Source: Massilia sp. 9I (GTDB lineage: Bacteria > Pseudomonadota > Gammaproteobacteria > Burkholderiales > Burkholderiaceae_D). From it: DNA of 64,000 nucleotides. Every line of letters starts with the position of its first letter. The stretch's first letter is position 1. The translations under genes and the position numbers were made by a program. The stretch covers positions 5,449,515-5,513,514 of the forward strand of contig NZ_LR733275.1 of assembly GCF_902506415.1 (NCBI RefSeq), in the 5' to 3' direction. The notes beneath the pieces are model-generated. The model saw only the letters and a program-made list of their open reading frames with translations, was not told the origin of the DNA and did no database searches. Below, piece after piece: positions 10,405-18,407 of this stretch.

Positions 10405-11706
10405 TCAGTGCAGCTTCACCAGCGGCGTCGCGCGCCGCACCAGGAAGCGCGCCAGCGCCAGCACCCCGGTCCGCATCGTACCCAGCACCGCCCGGTGATG
10501 CATCAGGTGCAGGCTGGTGTACATCAAGCGCGCCATCGTCCCCTGCACGAACCAGCTGGCGCCGCGCAGCGATCCCATCAGGCTGCCCACGCTGGTCGAA
10601 CGTCCCACCGACACCAGCGACCCGTAGTCGCGGTATTCATACGGGTGCTCCTGGGGCGCATGTCCCTTCGACTTTCGTAGAAACGTGGTGACCAGGTAAT
10701 CGGCCTGCTGGTGCGCGGCCTGCGCGCGCGGCGGCACCGCGTTGCCCTTGCCGTCCACGCAGGCGGCGCAGTCGCCCAGCGCATACACGTCCGCCACGCC
10801 TTTCACGCGCAGGTGCGGATCGACCTCGACCTGGCCGCCCTTCGCGGTCGGCAGGCCGAGCGTTGCCAACAGGTCGGGCGCCTTGATCCCGGCCGCCCAC
10901 ACGCACAGGTTGGACGGATACACGTTGCCGTCCTTGTCCACCACCTTGTCGCGGTCGATCTGGGTCACCCGGCAATCGGTCACGACGCGGATGCCGCGCT
11001 TGCCCAGCAGGTCATTGGCGGCGCTCGACACCTTTTCCGGCAGCGGCGCCAGCACGCGCGGCGCGCCTTCCAGGATGGTGATGCGCACGTCGCGCTTGAC
11101 GTCGAGCTGGTCGAAACCATAGGTGACGTAGGCGCCGGAAGCTTCGCGCAGCTCGGCCGCCAGTTCGACGCCGGTGGCGCCGCCGCCGATGATCACCACG
11201 TCCAGGCCCGCGCCCTTGCCTTCTTCATGCTCCTGCTCGGCCGCCAGCATCAGGCGCAGCATGCGCAGGCGGAAGCGCTCGGCGTCCTCGGTGGCGTTCA
11301 GGGAGATGGTGTTTTCCTGCGCGCCCGGCACGCCGAAATAATTCGAGGTGCTGCCGATCGCCAGCACCAGCGAGTCGTAACGGATGCGGCGCTCGGGAAG
11401 CACCTCGTCGTTGTCGGCGGCCGCGACGATCGCGCCCACCGTGATGGTTTTCGAAGCGGCATCGAGCGCCGTCATCGGTCCGAACACGAAATTGAAGCCA
11501 TTGTCGTGCGCCAGCATCTGATAGGACAGGCCTTCCTGGTGGATGTCCAGGGTACCGGCCGCGACCTCGTGCAGCGAAGGCTTCCAGATATGGTACAGCC
11601 GGCTGTCGACCAGCGTTACTTTCGATGGGCCCAGCTTGCGGCCCAGTTTGCAGGCCAGTTCCAGGCCGCCCGCACCGCCACCCACGATCACGAATTCGCT
11701 ACGCAA
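10405..11706 (-). CDS. ndh: Type II NADH dehydrogenase (NDH-2)
   Basis: A 433-residue membrane-attached flavoprotein that should oxidise NADH and reduce quinone without pumping protons. The FAD-binding GGGAGG lies at residues 8-13. A second dinucleotide fold with GGGATG near residue 175 binds NADH. GDCAAC near residue 320 contacts FAD, and the quinone-site motif AQAAHQQA follows. The C-terminal about 60 residues are amphipathic (RGASWFVQGTMARL) and probably attach the protein to the membrane. The length is normal for the family. It is monocistronic; the 142-base gap to the divergent gene at 11849 should hold its promoter, which I could not assign. Confidence 0.9.
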   Translation of the reverse strand: MRSEFVIVGGGAGGLELACKLGRKLGPSKVTLVDSRLYHIWKPSLHEVAAGTLDIHQEGLSYQMLAHDNGFNFVFGPMTALDAASKTITVGAIVAAADNDEVLPERRIRYDSLVLAIGSTSNYFGVPGAQENTISLNATEDAERFRLRMLRLMLAAEQEHEEGKGAGLDVVIIGGGATGVELAAELREASGAYVTYGFDQLDVKRDVRITILEGAPRVLAPLPEKVSSAANDLLGKRGIRVVTDCRVTQIDRDKVVDKDGNVYPSNLCVWAAGIKAPDLLATLGLPTAKGGQVEVDPHLRVKGVADVYALGDCAACVDGKGNAVPPRAQAAHQQADYLVTTFLRKSKGHAPQEHPYEYRDYGSLVSVGRSTSVGSLMGSLRGASWFVQGTMARLMYTSLHLMHHRAVLGTMRTGVLALARFLVRRATPLVKLH

Positions 11707-11848
11707 AGTAAGCTCCTCTCATGGCGCCCGTCCGGCAATGCCAGCACATGGGCGATGTGGCAATCTTACTACGCAAACGACGGGAACGCGGGACAGCTCC
11801 CGTTCATGCGCACCGGGTTAAGATAGGCTCTCCCAAGCTGAGGACACC

Positions 11849-12226
11849 ATGCCGAACGACATTGCATCCGCCATCATCGAGGCCGAGGCGCGCCTGCGCA
11901 GCGCCATGCTCGCCTCCGACCTCGCGGCCCTGGACGAGCTGATCGACCATGGGCTGATCTTCACGAATCACCTGGGCCAGGTATTCGGCAAACACGACGA
12001 CCTCGAAACGCACCGCTCGGGGCTGCTCAAGCTCGAACGCATGGACGGCTCCGAGATGCGCGTGCACGTCGATGGCGACTGCGCCGTCGTGTCGGTACGG
12101 ATGGCCCTGGCAGGCAGCTTCGGCCCGTCCTCGTTCAGCGCCGACCTGCGCTATACCCGTGTCTGGCGGCGCGCGCCGGATGGCGCCTGGCGGGTGATCG
12201 CCGCGCACGCAAGCGAACTTCGCTGA
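11849..12226 (+). CDS. DUF4440 / SnoaL-like (NTF2 fold) protein
   Basis: A 125-residue cytoplasmic protein of the nuclear transport factor 2 fold. The N-terminal helix (AEARLRSAMLASDLAALDELI), the segment LIFTNHLGQVFGKHDDL and the C-terminal YTRVWRRAPDGAWRVIAAHAS are typical of DUF4440 proteins, whose ligands are mostly unknown. Only about 65 bases separate it from the aldo/keto reductase start, in the same direction, so the two may be co-transcribed. No function should be assigned beyond the fold. Confidence 0.85.
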   Translation: MPNDIASAIIEAEARLRSAMLASDLAALDELIDHGLIFTNHLGQVFGKHDDLETHRSGLLKLERMDGSEMRVHVDGDCAVVSVRMALAGSFGPSSFSADLRYTRVWRRAPDGAWRVIAAHASELR

Positions 12227-12292
12227 CCCGTGCGTGGCGCGGCGTGCCGCTCCTGTAGCATGACCTGGCCAACCAGCATGAAAGGACGCGAC

Positions 12293-13276
12293 GTGAACCA
12301 GCGCTACCGACCGGTCACGCGCCTGGGCCTTGGCGGCACCGGGCTCGGCGACATGTACCACACGACCAGCGACGATGCGGCGCGCAGCACCGTCGACGCG
12401 GCCTGGGACGCCGGCATTCGTTACTTCGACACTGCGCCGCACTACGGCGCCGGCCTGTCCGAGCACCGCTTCGGCCAGGCCCTGCGCACCCGGGCGCGCG
12501 TGGACTACACGCTGTCGACCAAGGTCGGACGCGTGCTGGTGCCGGACCTGGCCGGCGAGGTGTTTCCACCCTTCGTTTCCTCACTGCCCTTCCGGCGCGT
12601 GATCGACTTTACCGCCGGCGGCGCGCGCCGCGCGGTCGAGGACAGCCTGCAGCGCCTGGCACTCGGCAGCATCGACATCGTCTACGTGCACGACCTCTCG
12701 GTGGACGCCTTTGGCGATCAGTTCGAGCACCACTTCCGGGTGGCGGCCGGTCCGGGCGGCGCCTTCGAAGGCCTGGTGCGGATGCGCGAGGAAGGCGTGA
12801 TCAAGGCCTGGGGCCTGGGTGTGAACACGGTCGAGCCCTGCATGCGCGCGCTGCAACAGTCCGACCCGGACATCTTCCTGCTGGCCGGACGCTACACGCT
12901 GATGGAAACCACGCCGCTCGCCGCCCTGTTCCCACTGTGTATGGAGCGCGGCGCCTCGGTGGTGCTGGGTGGCCCGTACAACTCGGGCTTTCTCGCGGGC
13001 GGCGACCGCTACGACTACCTGGCCGCCAAGCCGGAACACTACGAACGGCGCGAACGCCTGCGCCAGGTGGCGGGCCGACATGGCGTCGACCTCGCTGCGG
13101 CGGCGCTGCAGTTCGGTGCGGCGCATCCGGTGGTGTCGGCGACCATTCCGGGCGCCAGCAGTCCGGAGCACCTCAAACGCAATGCCGTGCTGATGGAACT
13201 GAAGATTCCGGCCGCATTCTGGCAGGAACTAGTGCACGAAGGGCTGCTACCGCCGGAGGCGCCGCTGCCCTCTTAG
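12293..13276 (+). CDS. Aldo/keto reductase (aldose 1-dehydrogenase-like)
   Basis: A 327-residue NAD(P)-dependent oxidoreductase of the aldo/keto reductase fold. Likely catalytic residues are D46 and Y51 in YFDTAPHYG, K in STKVGR and H in VYVHDLS. The nucleotide site is formed by the C-terminal IPGASSPEHL segment. Of the subfamilies I know, it looks closest to D-threo-aldose (L-fucose) 1-dehydrogenase / pyridoxal 4-dehydrogenase, so a sugar lactone-forming role is plausible but not shown. I chose GTG 12293 because AAAGGA lies six bases upstream; the ATG at 12278 would place that site inside the gene. Confidence 0.85.
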   Translation: MNQRYRPVTRLGLGGTGLGDMYHTTSDDAARSTVDAAWDAGIRYFDTAPHYGAGLSEHRFGQALRTRARVDYTLSTKVGRVLVPDLAGEVFPPFVSSLPFRRVIDFTAGGARRAVEDSLQRLALGSIDIVYVHDLSVDAFGDQFEHHFRVAAGPGGAFEGLVRMREEGVIKAWGLGVNTVEPCMRALQQSDPDIFLLAGRYTLMETTPLAALFPLCMERGASVVLGGPYNSGFLAGGDRYDYLAAKPEHYERRERLRQVAGRHGVDLAAAALQFGAAHPVVSATIPGASSPEHLKRNAVLMELKIPAAFWQELVHEGLLPPEAPLPS

Positions 13277-13281
13277 CCGGC

Positions 13282-13785
13282 TCAGTCGTGGCCGCGGCCG
13301 TGGCCCTTGCCGTGACCGTTGCCATGGCCACGGTCGTGATCCCGGCCATGGCCGCGGTCGTCGTGGCGGTCGCGTCCGTGGCCACGGTCGTCCCAACGGT
13401 CGCGTCCCTGTCCACGGTCATCCCAGCGGTCGCGGCCGCCGCCATGGCGCTCGTGGTAGCGCGGCACGTAGACGTCCGAGTACCAGCGGTCCTGCACGAA
13501 CAGCACCGGCTGGCCGCAGGCGCCGTATTTGCGGCAGTGCTTGCTCCAGTTCTTGCGGTGGCCCGGCGGCACGCGCAGATAGATCGGCTCTGCATAGGCG
13601 CGGCGATGGCGCTCGACGATGATCGGTTGCGCCATGTAGACCGGCGGCGGGCCGTAATAGCCCGGGTCGCCGAGGTCGATGCGGCCGTAGAAGCCGGGCT
13701 GGCCGACGCTGATGCTGACATTGGTCTGGGCCAGGGCCGGGATGGAAGCGCTTGCCAGGGCTGCGCAGAGGATCAGGGCTTTCAT
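13282..13785 (-). CDS. Exported His/Arg/Asp/Gly-repeat protein
   Basis: A 167-residue protein with a clear signal peptide (cleavage after about ALAQ, residue 20). The middle has two Cys residues (HCRKYGAC) and Tyr/Pro-rich sequence. The C-terminal third is low complexity: a ten-residue unit close to RDRWDDRGHG occurs about three times and then degenerates to GHGNGHGKGHGRGHD. The DNA repeats visibly at 13299-13437. The composition suggests a periplasmic or surface metal- or polymer-binding role, which is inference. GAGAGG before the ATG supports the start. It is convergent with the aldo/keto reductase only 5 bases away. Confidence 0.75.
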   Translation of the reverse strand: MKALILCAALASASIPALAQTNVSISVGQPGFYGRIDLGDPGYYGPPPVYMAQPIIVERHRRAYAEPIYLRVPPGHRKNWSKHCRKYGACGQPVLFVQDRWYSDVYVPRYHERHGGGRDRWDDRGQGRDRWDDRGHGRDRHDDRGHGRDHDRGHGNGHGKGHGRGHD

Positions 13786-13891
13786 GGTGTGCCTCTCATG
13801 TTTGTTGATGGCCGCACTTTACCACCGGAAATTGCTGTTCCACAGTGCGCCACCCCACACTCTTACACTCTGCACAAGCTTTCACATCTGC

Positions 13892-14683
13892 TTACATGTT
13901 ACGGAACAGCGCCATGAAGGGCTGGCTCACCGCCAAGGTCTCGGGCCGGTTCTTCAGGCGCAGGGTGCCGCGCCCGCTCTCGTCGCGCGACACCCCCGCC
14001 ACCGCGCGCAGGTTGACGATGGTCGAGCGATGCACCTGCTTGAACATGCTCGGATCCAGCACCGCCAAGAGGTCGCGGATTGGCGTGCGCAGCAGCGCTT
14101 CGCCGTCCTGGGTCATCACGACCGTGTACTTGCTGTCGGCCTGGAAGTAGGCCACGTCGTCGACCAGGATCAGGCGCGTCTCCTGGCCGCGGCTGGCGGT
14201 CAGCCAGACCAGCGGCGGCGCCTTCGGCTGCGGCGGTGCGATGCTGGCCAGCTGCTGCAGCAGGGCCTGCAACTGCAGGACGTCCTGGCCGCCGCGCTGC
14301 AGGCGTTCGCGCACCCGCCCCACCGTCCCGGCCAGGCGTTCGCGCGCCACCGGTTTCAGCAGATAGTCGACCGCGCCGCGCTCGAAGGCATCGATCGCGT
14401 ACTGGTCGTAGGCGGTCACGAACACCACTTCGGTCTTGATGCCCGATTCCAGCAGGCTGGAGGCCACTTCCAGTCCGCTCAGGCCGGGCATGCGGATGTC
14501 GAGGAAGGCCACGTCGGGACGGTGCGCCGCGATCGCTTCCAGGGCGCTGCCGCCATCCTCGCAGGCGGCCACGATGTCCAGGTCGGGCCACACCTGTCCC
14601 AGCATCTGCACCAGCGATTCGCGCAGCAGGGCTTCGTCTTCGGCGATGACGCAGGTGACTTTGGCGCTATTTGCGTTATGCAT
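13892..14683 (-). CDS. LytTR-family response regulator
   Basis: A 263-residue regulator. Residues 1-120 form a receiver (EDE near the start, phospho-acceptor in VAFLDIRMPGLSG, K in LLKPV). Residues about 155-260 form a LytTR DNA-binding domain (VDDVAYFQADSKYTVV, FKQVHRSTIVNL). It should bind a direct-repeat operator; targets are unknown. I chose the ATG at 14683 because GGGAGGG lies just upstream; it overlaps the last 8 bases of the LytS-type kinase gene, so the two are coupled as a two-component pair. The upstream alternative ATG (14701) would lie before the ribosome site. Confidence 0.93.
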   Translation of the reverse strand: MHNANSAKVTCVIAEDEALLRESLVQMLGQVWPDLDIVAACEDGGSALEAIAAHRPDVAFLDIRMPGLSGLEVASSLLESGIKTEVVFVTAYDQYAIDAFERGAVDYLLKPVARERLAGTVGRVRERLQRGGQDVLQLQALLQQLASIAPPQPKAPPLVWLTASRGQETRLILVDDVAYFQADSKYTVVMTQDGEALLRTPIRDLLAVLDPSMFKQVHRSTIVNLRAVAGVSRDESGRGTLRLKNRPETLAVSQPFMALFRNM

Positions 14684-15956
14684 GATGCAGCCCTCCCGCA
14701 TTCAAGGTGCTGTTGACGGCATTCGGCACCGTGATGGTGGCCGCCACCCCGCTCGGGAAGTTGGCGACGATCGAGAAGCTGGCGGCGCTGCCGTAGGCCA
14801 GGCGCAGGCGTTCGCGCACGTTGCGCAGGCCCACCCCGGTGCCGCCGCCTTCGGCGGTGAAGCCGCGGCCGTCGTCGGCTACCGTCACCGCGACCGTGTT
14901 GTCGACCTGGCGCGCCAGGATCCACACGGTGCCGCCGCCCGGTTTCGGCTCCAGGCCGTGCTTGATCGCGTTCTCGACCAGGGTCTGCAGCATCATGGTC
15001 GGGAACAGCACGCCGCGCAGCGCGTCGGGAATATCCACCTGCAGCTGCAGGCGCGGGCCCATGCGGATCTTGAGGATGTCGAGGTAGGCGCGGGCGCGCT
15101 CCAGCTCTTCGCCGATGGTCGAAGGCGCATCCTCGGTGCGCGGCAGCGAATGGCGCAGGTACTGGATCAGGTTGCCCAGCATCTCGTCGGCGCGCGCCGG
15201 GTCGCTGCGGGTCAGCACCTGGGCGCTGGCCAGCGTGTTGTACAGGAAGTGCGGCTCGACCTGGGCGTGCAGCAGGTTCAGCTTGGCCACCGTGAGTTCC
15301 TTCTCGGTAGCGGTCTGGCGTACCTGCGCCTGTTCGCCGCGGCGGCGCGCGGCCACGCGGCGGGTGATGGCGCGGACGATGGCTTCCGCGTTTTCCAGGT
15401 TGGTGCCATGGTCGACCAGCAGCACGTCGGTCCAGGCCGCGCCTTCCGGTTCGCAGATCAGCGTGACGCTGCCGGCGGCGTCGCCGTTCGGCGTGACGGT
15501 GGCCAGGATCTGGTTGCGACGGGAGCCGAAGTGGTCGAGCGACCAGCCGGCATGGCTGCCGCTGCCGTAGGGATCGATGCGGCGCACCTTGGCGCGTACC
15601 TGCAGGCTGTCGCGGGCCGAGTCGACGATCTCGGCGCCCGGCAGTTCGCGGATGGCGGCGTCGATCAGGTCGAAGGCTTCGCCGGCCTCGAAGGGAATCT
15701 CGATCTGGCGGCGCTGGCGGTTGGACAGGCTGCTGGCATTAAGGGTGCCGGCAATCAGGCGGACCCGGCGGATATGCGAGAACACGCCAGAGGCGATGAA
15801 GGAGGCGAGCAGCAAGGCGCCCAGTGCGAACCAGCCGCTGGGGTCGATATCGAAGAGCGGCTCGAAGATGGTCTGGTTGACGAGGATGCACAGGAACAGG
15901 TAGCAGCCGAGCCAGGCCAGCAACAGTCGTCCGAGATGAATGGTACTTGCGATCAT
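14676..15956 (-). CDS. LytS/YehU-type membrane sensor histidine kinase
   Basis: A 426-residue kinase with two N-terminal membrane helices (about 8-28 and 42-60). A roughly 130-residue region of unknown fold follows, then a coiled coil near 215-235. The His_kinase domain carries the phospho-acceptor His in QVEPHFLYNTLAS, and the HATPase has ENAIKHG, DDGRGF and GLRNVRERL. It partners the overlapping LytTR regulator downstream. The input domain is short and not a known ligand fold, so the stimulus is unknown. GAAAGAAC precedes the ATG. Confidence 0.92.
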   Translation of the reverse strand: MIASTIHLGRLLLAWLGCYLFLCILVNQTIFEPLFDIDPSGWFALGALLLASFIASGVFSHIRRVRLIAGTLNASSLSNRQRRQIEIPFEAGEAFDLIDAAIRELPGAEIVDSARDSLQVRAKVRRIDPYGSGSHAGWSLDHFGSRRNQILATVTPNGDAAGSVTLICEPEGAAWTDVLLVDHGTNLENAEAIVRAITRRVAARRRGEQAQVRQTATEKELTVAKLNLLHAQVEPHFLYNTLASAQVLTRSDPARADEMLGNLIQYLRHSLPRTEDAPSTIGEELERARAYLDILKIRMGPRLQLQVDIPDALRGVLFPTMMLQTLVENAIKHGLEPKPGGGTVWILARQVDNTVAVTVADDGRGFTAEGGGTGVGLRNVRERLRLAYGSAASFSIVANFPSGVAATITVPNAVNSTLNAGGLHHA

Positions 15957-16172
15957 GATGTTCTTTCAGTAGTGGGACAGCGCCAGATTAGTTCCGGTCT
16001 CCATTGCCCGGTGACATTATGCGACGGAGCCGGGATAGCGGCGACGAAACCGGCCCCGTTCGGCATAAATAATCCGTTGCGCATTGCCGTCACCGGCAGT
16101 CGCTTTTTCTCGGTAAATGTCAGGCCCTGCTTTACAATGCTCGGCTGTTCGATACTGAAAGGTTTTTCCAGC

Positions 16173-16850
16173 ATGGCATTCAAGCATACCGTCTTCGCAT
16201 TTGCCGCCCTCCTCGCGGGCGCCTCCGCCCAGGCCCAGGTGGGCGCCGCCGTCACCGCCGACCTCGGCACGACCGGCGCGGGCTTCCACATCGTGGTGCC
16301 GATGGAGAGCACCCTGAACGGCCGCTTCGGCGCCAACTACTTCAAGCACGACTTCGACAAGCGCTCGGGCCTGGTCGACTACAAGCTCGACGGCAAGCTG
16401 GCCACCTTCGACGTGCTGTTCGACTGGTACGTCATCCCGCAGAGCAACTTCCGTCTGACCGGCGGCGTGCTGTACAACGGCACCCGCTTCAACGCGACCG
16501 GCGTACCGGCAGCCGGCGGCAAGTTCACCTTCAACGGCAACACCTATTCGACCACCGACATCGGCAGCCTGAAGGGCGACGTCACCTTCCGCCGCGCCGC
16601 GCCCTATATCGGCATCGGCTGGGGCAATGCCCTCACCCCGAACAAGCGCTGGAACTTCGGCGCCGACATCGGCGCCTTCTACCAGGGCAAGGCGCAGGTC
16701 AACCTGATTCCTTACGGCTGCACCACCTCGAACGCGGTGTGCGGCAAGCTGGCCAGCGACGTCGCCGTCGAGGAGCTGCGCCTGCAGGACGAAGCCTCGG
16801 ACTACAAGGTCTACCCGGTGCTGCGCGCTACTCTGTCGTACAGCTTCTAA
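16173..16850 (+). CDS. Outer-membrane beta-barrel protein
   Basis: A 225-residue exported protein with a signal peptide ending ASAQA (residue about 21). Alternating hydrophobic and polar strands and the C-terminal aromatic ATLSYSF mark an eight-strand-type outer-membrane barrel. Two Cys (CTTSNAVC) could form a loop disulfide. I do not recognise a specific family beyond small OmpW/OmpA-like barrels of unknown role. The start at 16173 is set by the signal peptide; GAAAGG lies a little upstream. The gap to the divergent LytS gene (15957-16172) should hold its promoter. Confidence 0.8.
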   Translation: MAFKHTVFAFAALLAGASAQAQVGAAVTADLGTTGAGFHIVVPMESTLNGRFGANYFKHDFDKRSGLVDYKLDGKLATFDVLFDWYVIPQSNFRLTGGVLYNGTRFNATGVPAAGGKFTFNGNTYSTTDIGSLKGDVTFRRAAPYIGIGWGNALTPNKRWNFGADIGAFYQGKAQVNLIPYGCTTSNAVCGKLASDVAVEELRLQDEASDYKVYPVLRATLSYSF

Positions 16851-16917
16851 AACATTGGGAAGGTATGTACATCGGCGCGGACAGGCGTATGATGAAAGCT
16901 CTTATCAAGGAGCCATC

Positions 16918-17046
16918 ATGCCACCGCGCCGCTTCCTTCCATTTGCGCTCATCGTCGCCACGCTGATCACGGGTGGCTGCAAGGACCAGCGCGAACCGGT
17001 CAAGCCGATCGTCGACCTGTCGGACACCGTGGTGGTCGTCGCCTGA
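16918..17046 (+). CDS. Very small lipoprotein
   Basis: A 42-residue protein with a typical lipoprotein signal: MPPRR, a hydrophobic stretch, then lipobox ITGGC with C at residue 20. The mature part is only about 23 residues (KDQREPVKPIVDLSDTVV and a few more). AAGGAG is well placed before the ATG. Small lipoproteins of this sort are common and rarely characterised. It lies between the outer-membrane protein and rhlE on the same strand, but independent transcription is likely. Confidence 0.65.
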   Translation: MPPRRFLPFALIVATLITGGCKDQREPVKPIVDLSDTVVVVA

Positions 17047-17116
17047 GGCGCATTCGCCATGCCGGGCTCCGGCAAGCTACACTACGGCCTGTTTATTTAT
17101 TCGCCGTAAGGTTCCC

Positions 17117-18364
17117 ATGCCGTTTGCCGCCCTTGGACTGATCGAACCGATCGTCCAGACCCTCGTTTCGCTTGACTACACCACCCCGACCGCCGTCCAG
17201 CAGCAGGCGATTCCTGCCGTGCTGTCCGGCAAGGACGTCATGGCCGCGGCCCAGACCGGCACCGGCAAGACCGCCGGCTTCGCCCTGCCGATCCTGCAGC
17301 GCCTGTTCAAGCGCGACAAGCCGGTCAGCAGCAATGCCGTGCGCGCCCTGGTGCTGGTGCCGACGCGCGAGTTGGCGGAACAGGTGCACGAGAGTTTCCG
17401 CGCCTATGGCGCCGGCCTGAACCTGCGCACCATGGTGGCCTACGGCGGGGTCAGCATCAATCCGCAGATGATGAACCTGCGAAAAGGGGTAGACGTGCTG
17501 GTCGCTACGCCCGGCCGCCTGCTCGACCTGCACCGCCAGAACGCGGTGAAGTTCAACGAGGTCATCACGCTGGTGCTGGACGAAGCGGACCGCATGCTGG
17601 ATCTCGGCTTTTCAAAAGAGCTCGACCAGGTGTTCGCAGCCCTGCCCAAGAAGCGCCAGACCCTGCTGTTCTCGGCCACCTTCTCGGACCAGATCCGCGC
17701 CATGGCCAACCGCCTGCTGCGTGAACCGGTGCGCATCGAAGCGACGCCGCGCAACACCACCGTGGCCAGGATCACCCAGTGGCTGGTCCCGGTCGACAAG
17801 AAACGCAAGTCCGAACTGTTCCTGCACCTGCTCAAGAAGCATGGCTGGACCCAGGTGCTGGCCTTCGCCAAGACCCGCAAGGGCGTGGACGAGCTGGTCG
17901 GCCTGCTGGACGCCAAGCGCATCCCGGCCGACGCGATCCACGGCGACAAGCCGCAGCCGGCGCGCCTGCGCGCGCTGGAGCGCTTCAAGCTCGGCGAAGT
18001 GAAGGTGCTGGTGGCCACCGACGTCGCCGCGCGCGGGCTCGATATCGAGGACTTGCCGGTGGTGGTGAATGTCGACCTGCCGATCGTCGCCGAGGATTAC
18101 GTGCACCGCACCGGGCGGACCGGCCGTGCCGGCGCATCGGGCGAAGCGGTGTCACTGGTGGCGGCCGACGAGGTGGAATACCTGGCGGCGATCGAGGCGC
18201 TCACCAAGCAGACCATCAAGCGGGTCGAGGAAAGCGGCTTCGAGCCGGACCACCGGGTGCCGGAGACCACGGCGGGCGGCCAGATCGTCAAAAAGCCGAA
18301 GAAGCCCAAGAAGCCGAAAGGCGAAACGAAAGTCGTACAGGAAGACGTGCGCTTCCGCCGGTGA
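17117..18364 (+). CDS. rhlE: DEAD-box RNA helicase RhlE
   Basis: A 415-residue ATP-dependent RNA helicase acting in RNA decay and ribosome assembly. The Q motif (PTAVQQQAIP), motif I AQTGTGKT, motif II DEAD in VLDEADRMLDLGFS, motif III SAT, and motif VI HRTGRTGRAG are all intact. The C-terminal tail is Lys/Pro rich (KKPKKPKKPKG), normal for RNA binding in RhlE. The ATG at 17117 is preceded by TAAGG; longer upstream frames are not conserved. The stop codon lies inside the AT-rich inverted repeat at 18361-18407. Confidence 0.95.
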   Translation: MPFAALGLIEPIVQTLVSLDYTTPTAVQQQAIPAVLSGKDVMAAAQTGTGKTAGFALPILQRLFKRDKPVSSNAVRALVLVPTRELAEQVHESFRAYGAGLNLRTMVAYGGVSINPQMMNLRKGVDVLVATPGRLLDLHRQNAVKFNEVITLVLDEADRMLDLGFSKELDQVFAALPKKRQTLLFSATFSDQIRAMANRLLREPVRIEATPRNTTVARITQWLVPVDKKRKSELFLHLLKKHGWTQVLAFAKTRKGVDELVGLLDAKRIPADAIHGDKPQPARLRALERFKLGEVKVLVATDVAARGLDIEDLPVVVNVDLPIVAEDYVHRTGRTGRAGASGEAVSLVAADEVEYLAAIEALTKQTIKRVEESGFEPDHRVPETTAGGQIVKKPKKPKKPKGETKVVQEDVRFRR

Positions 18365-18407
18365 AAGAATATTTCATTCTCAGTGCTTAGATGAAATAAT
18401 ATTTCAC
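18361..18407. repeat. Paired AT-rich palindromes across two convergent stop codons
   Basis: Two palindromes, TGAAA-N5-TTTCA (18362-18376) and TGAAATAATATTTCA (18392-18406), face each other across a 15-base spacer and also pair with each other as a 17-bp imperfect inverted repeat. They contain the stop codons of rhlE (plus) and of the acetyltransferase gene (minus). The likeliest role is a two-way terminator, although the units look like regulator-binding dyads. Confidence 0.6.

Noticed and set aside
13299..13437. CRISPR-like short repeats
   Set aside because: The repeats are in phase with codons and lie inside an exported repeat protein; there are no unique spacers.
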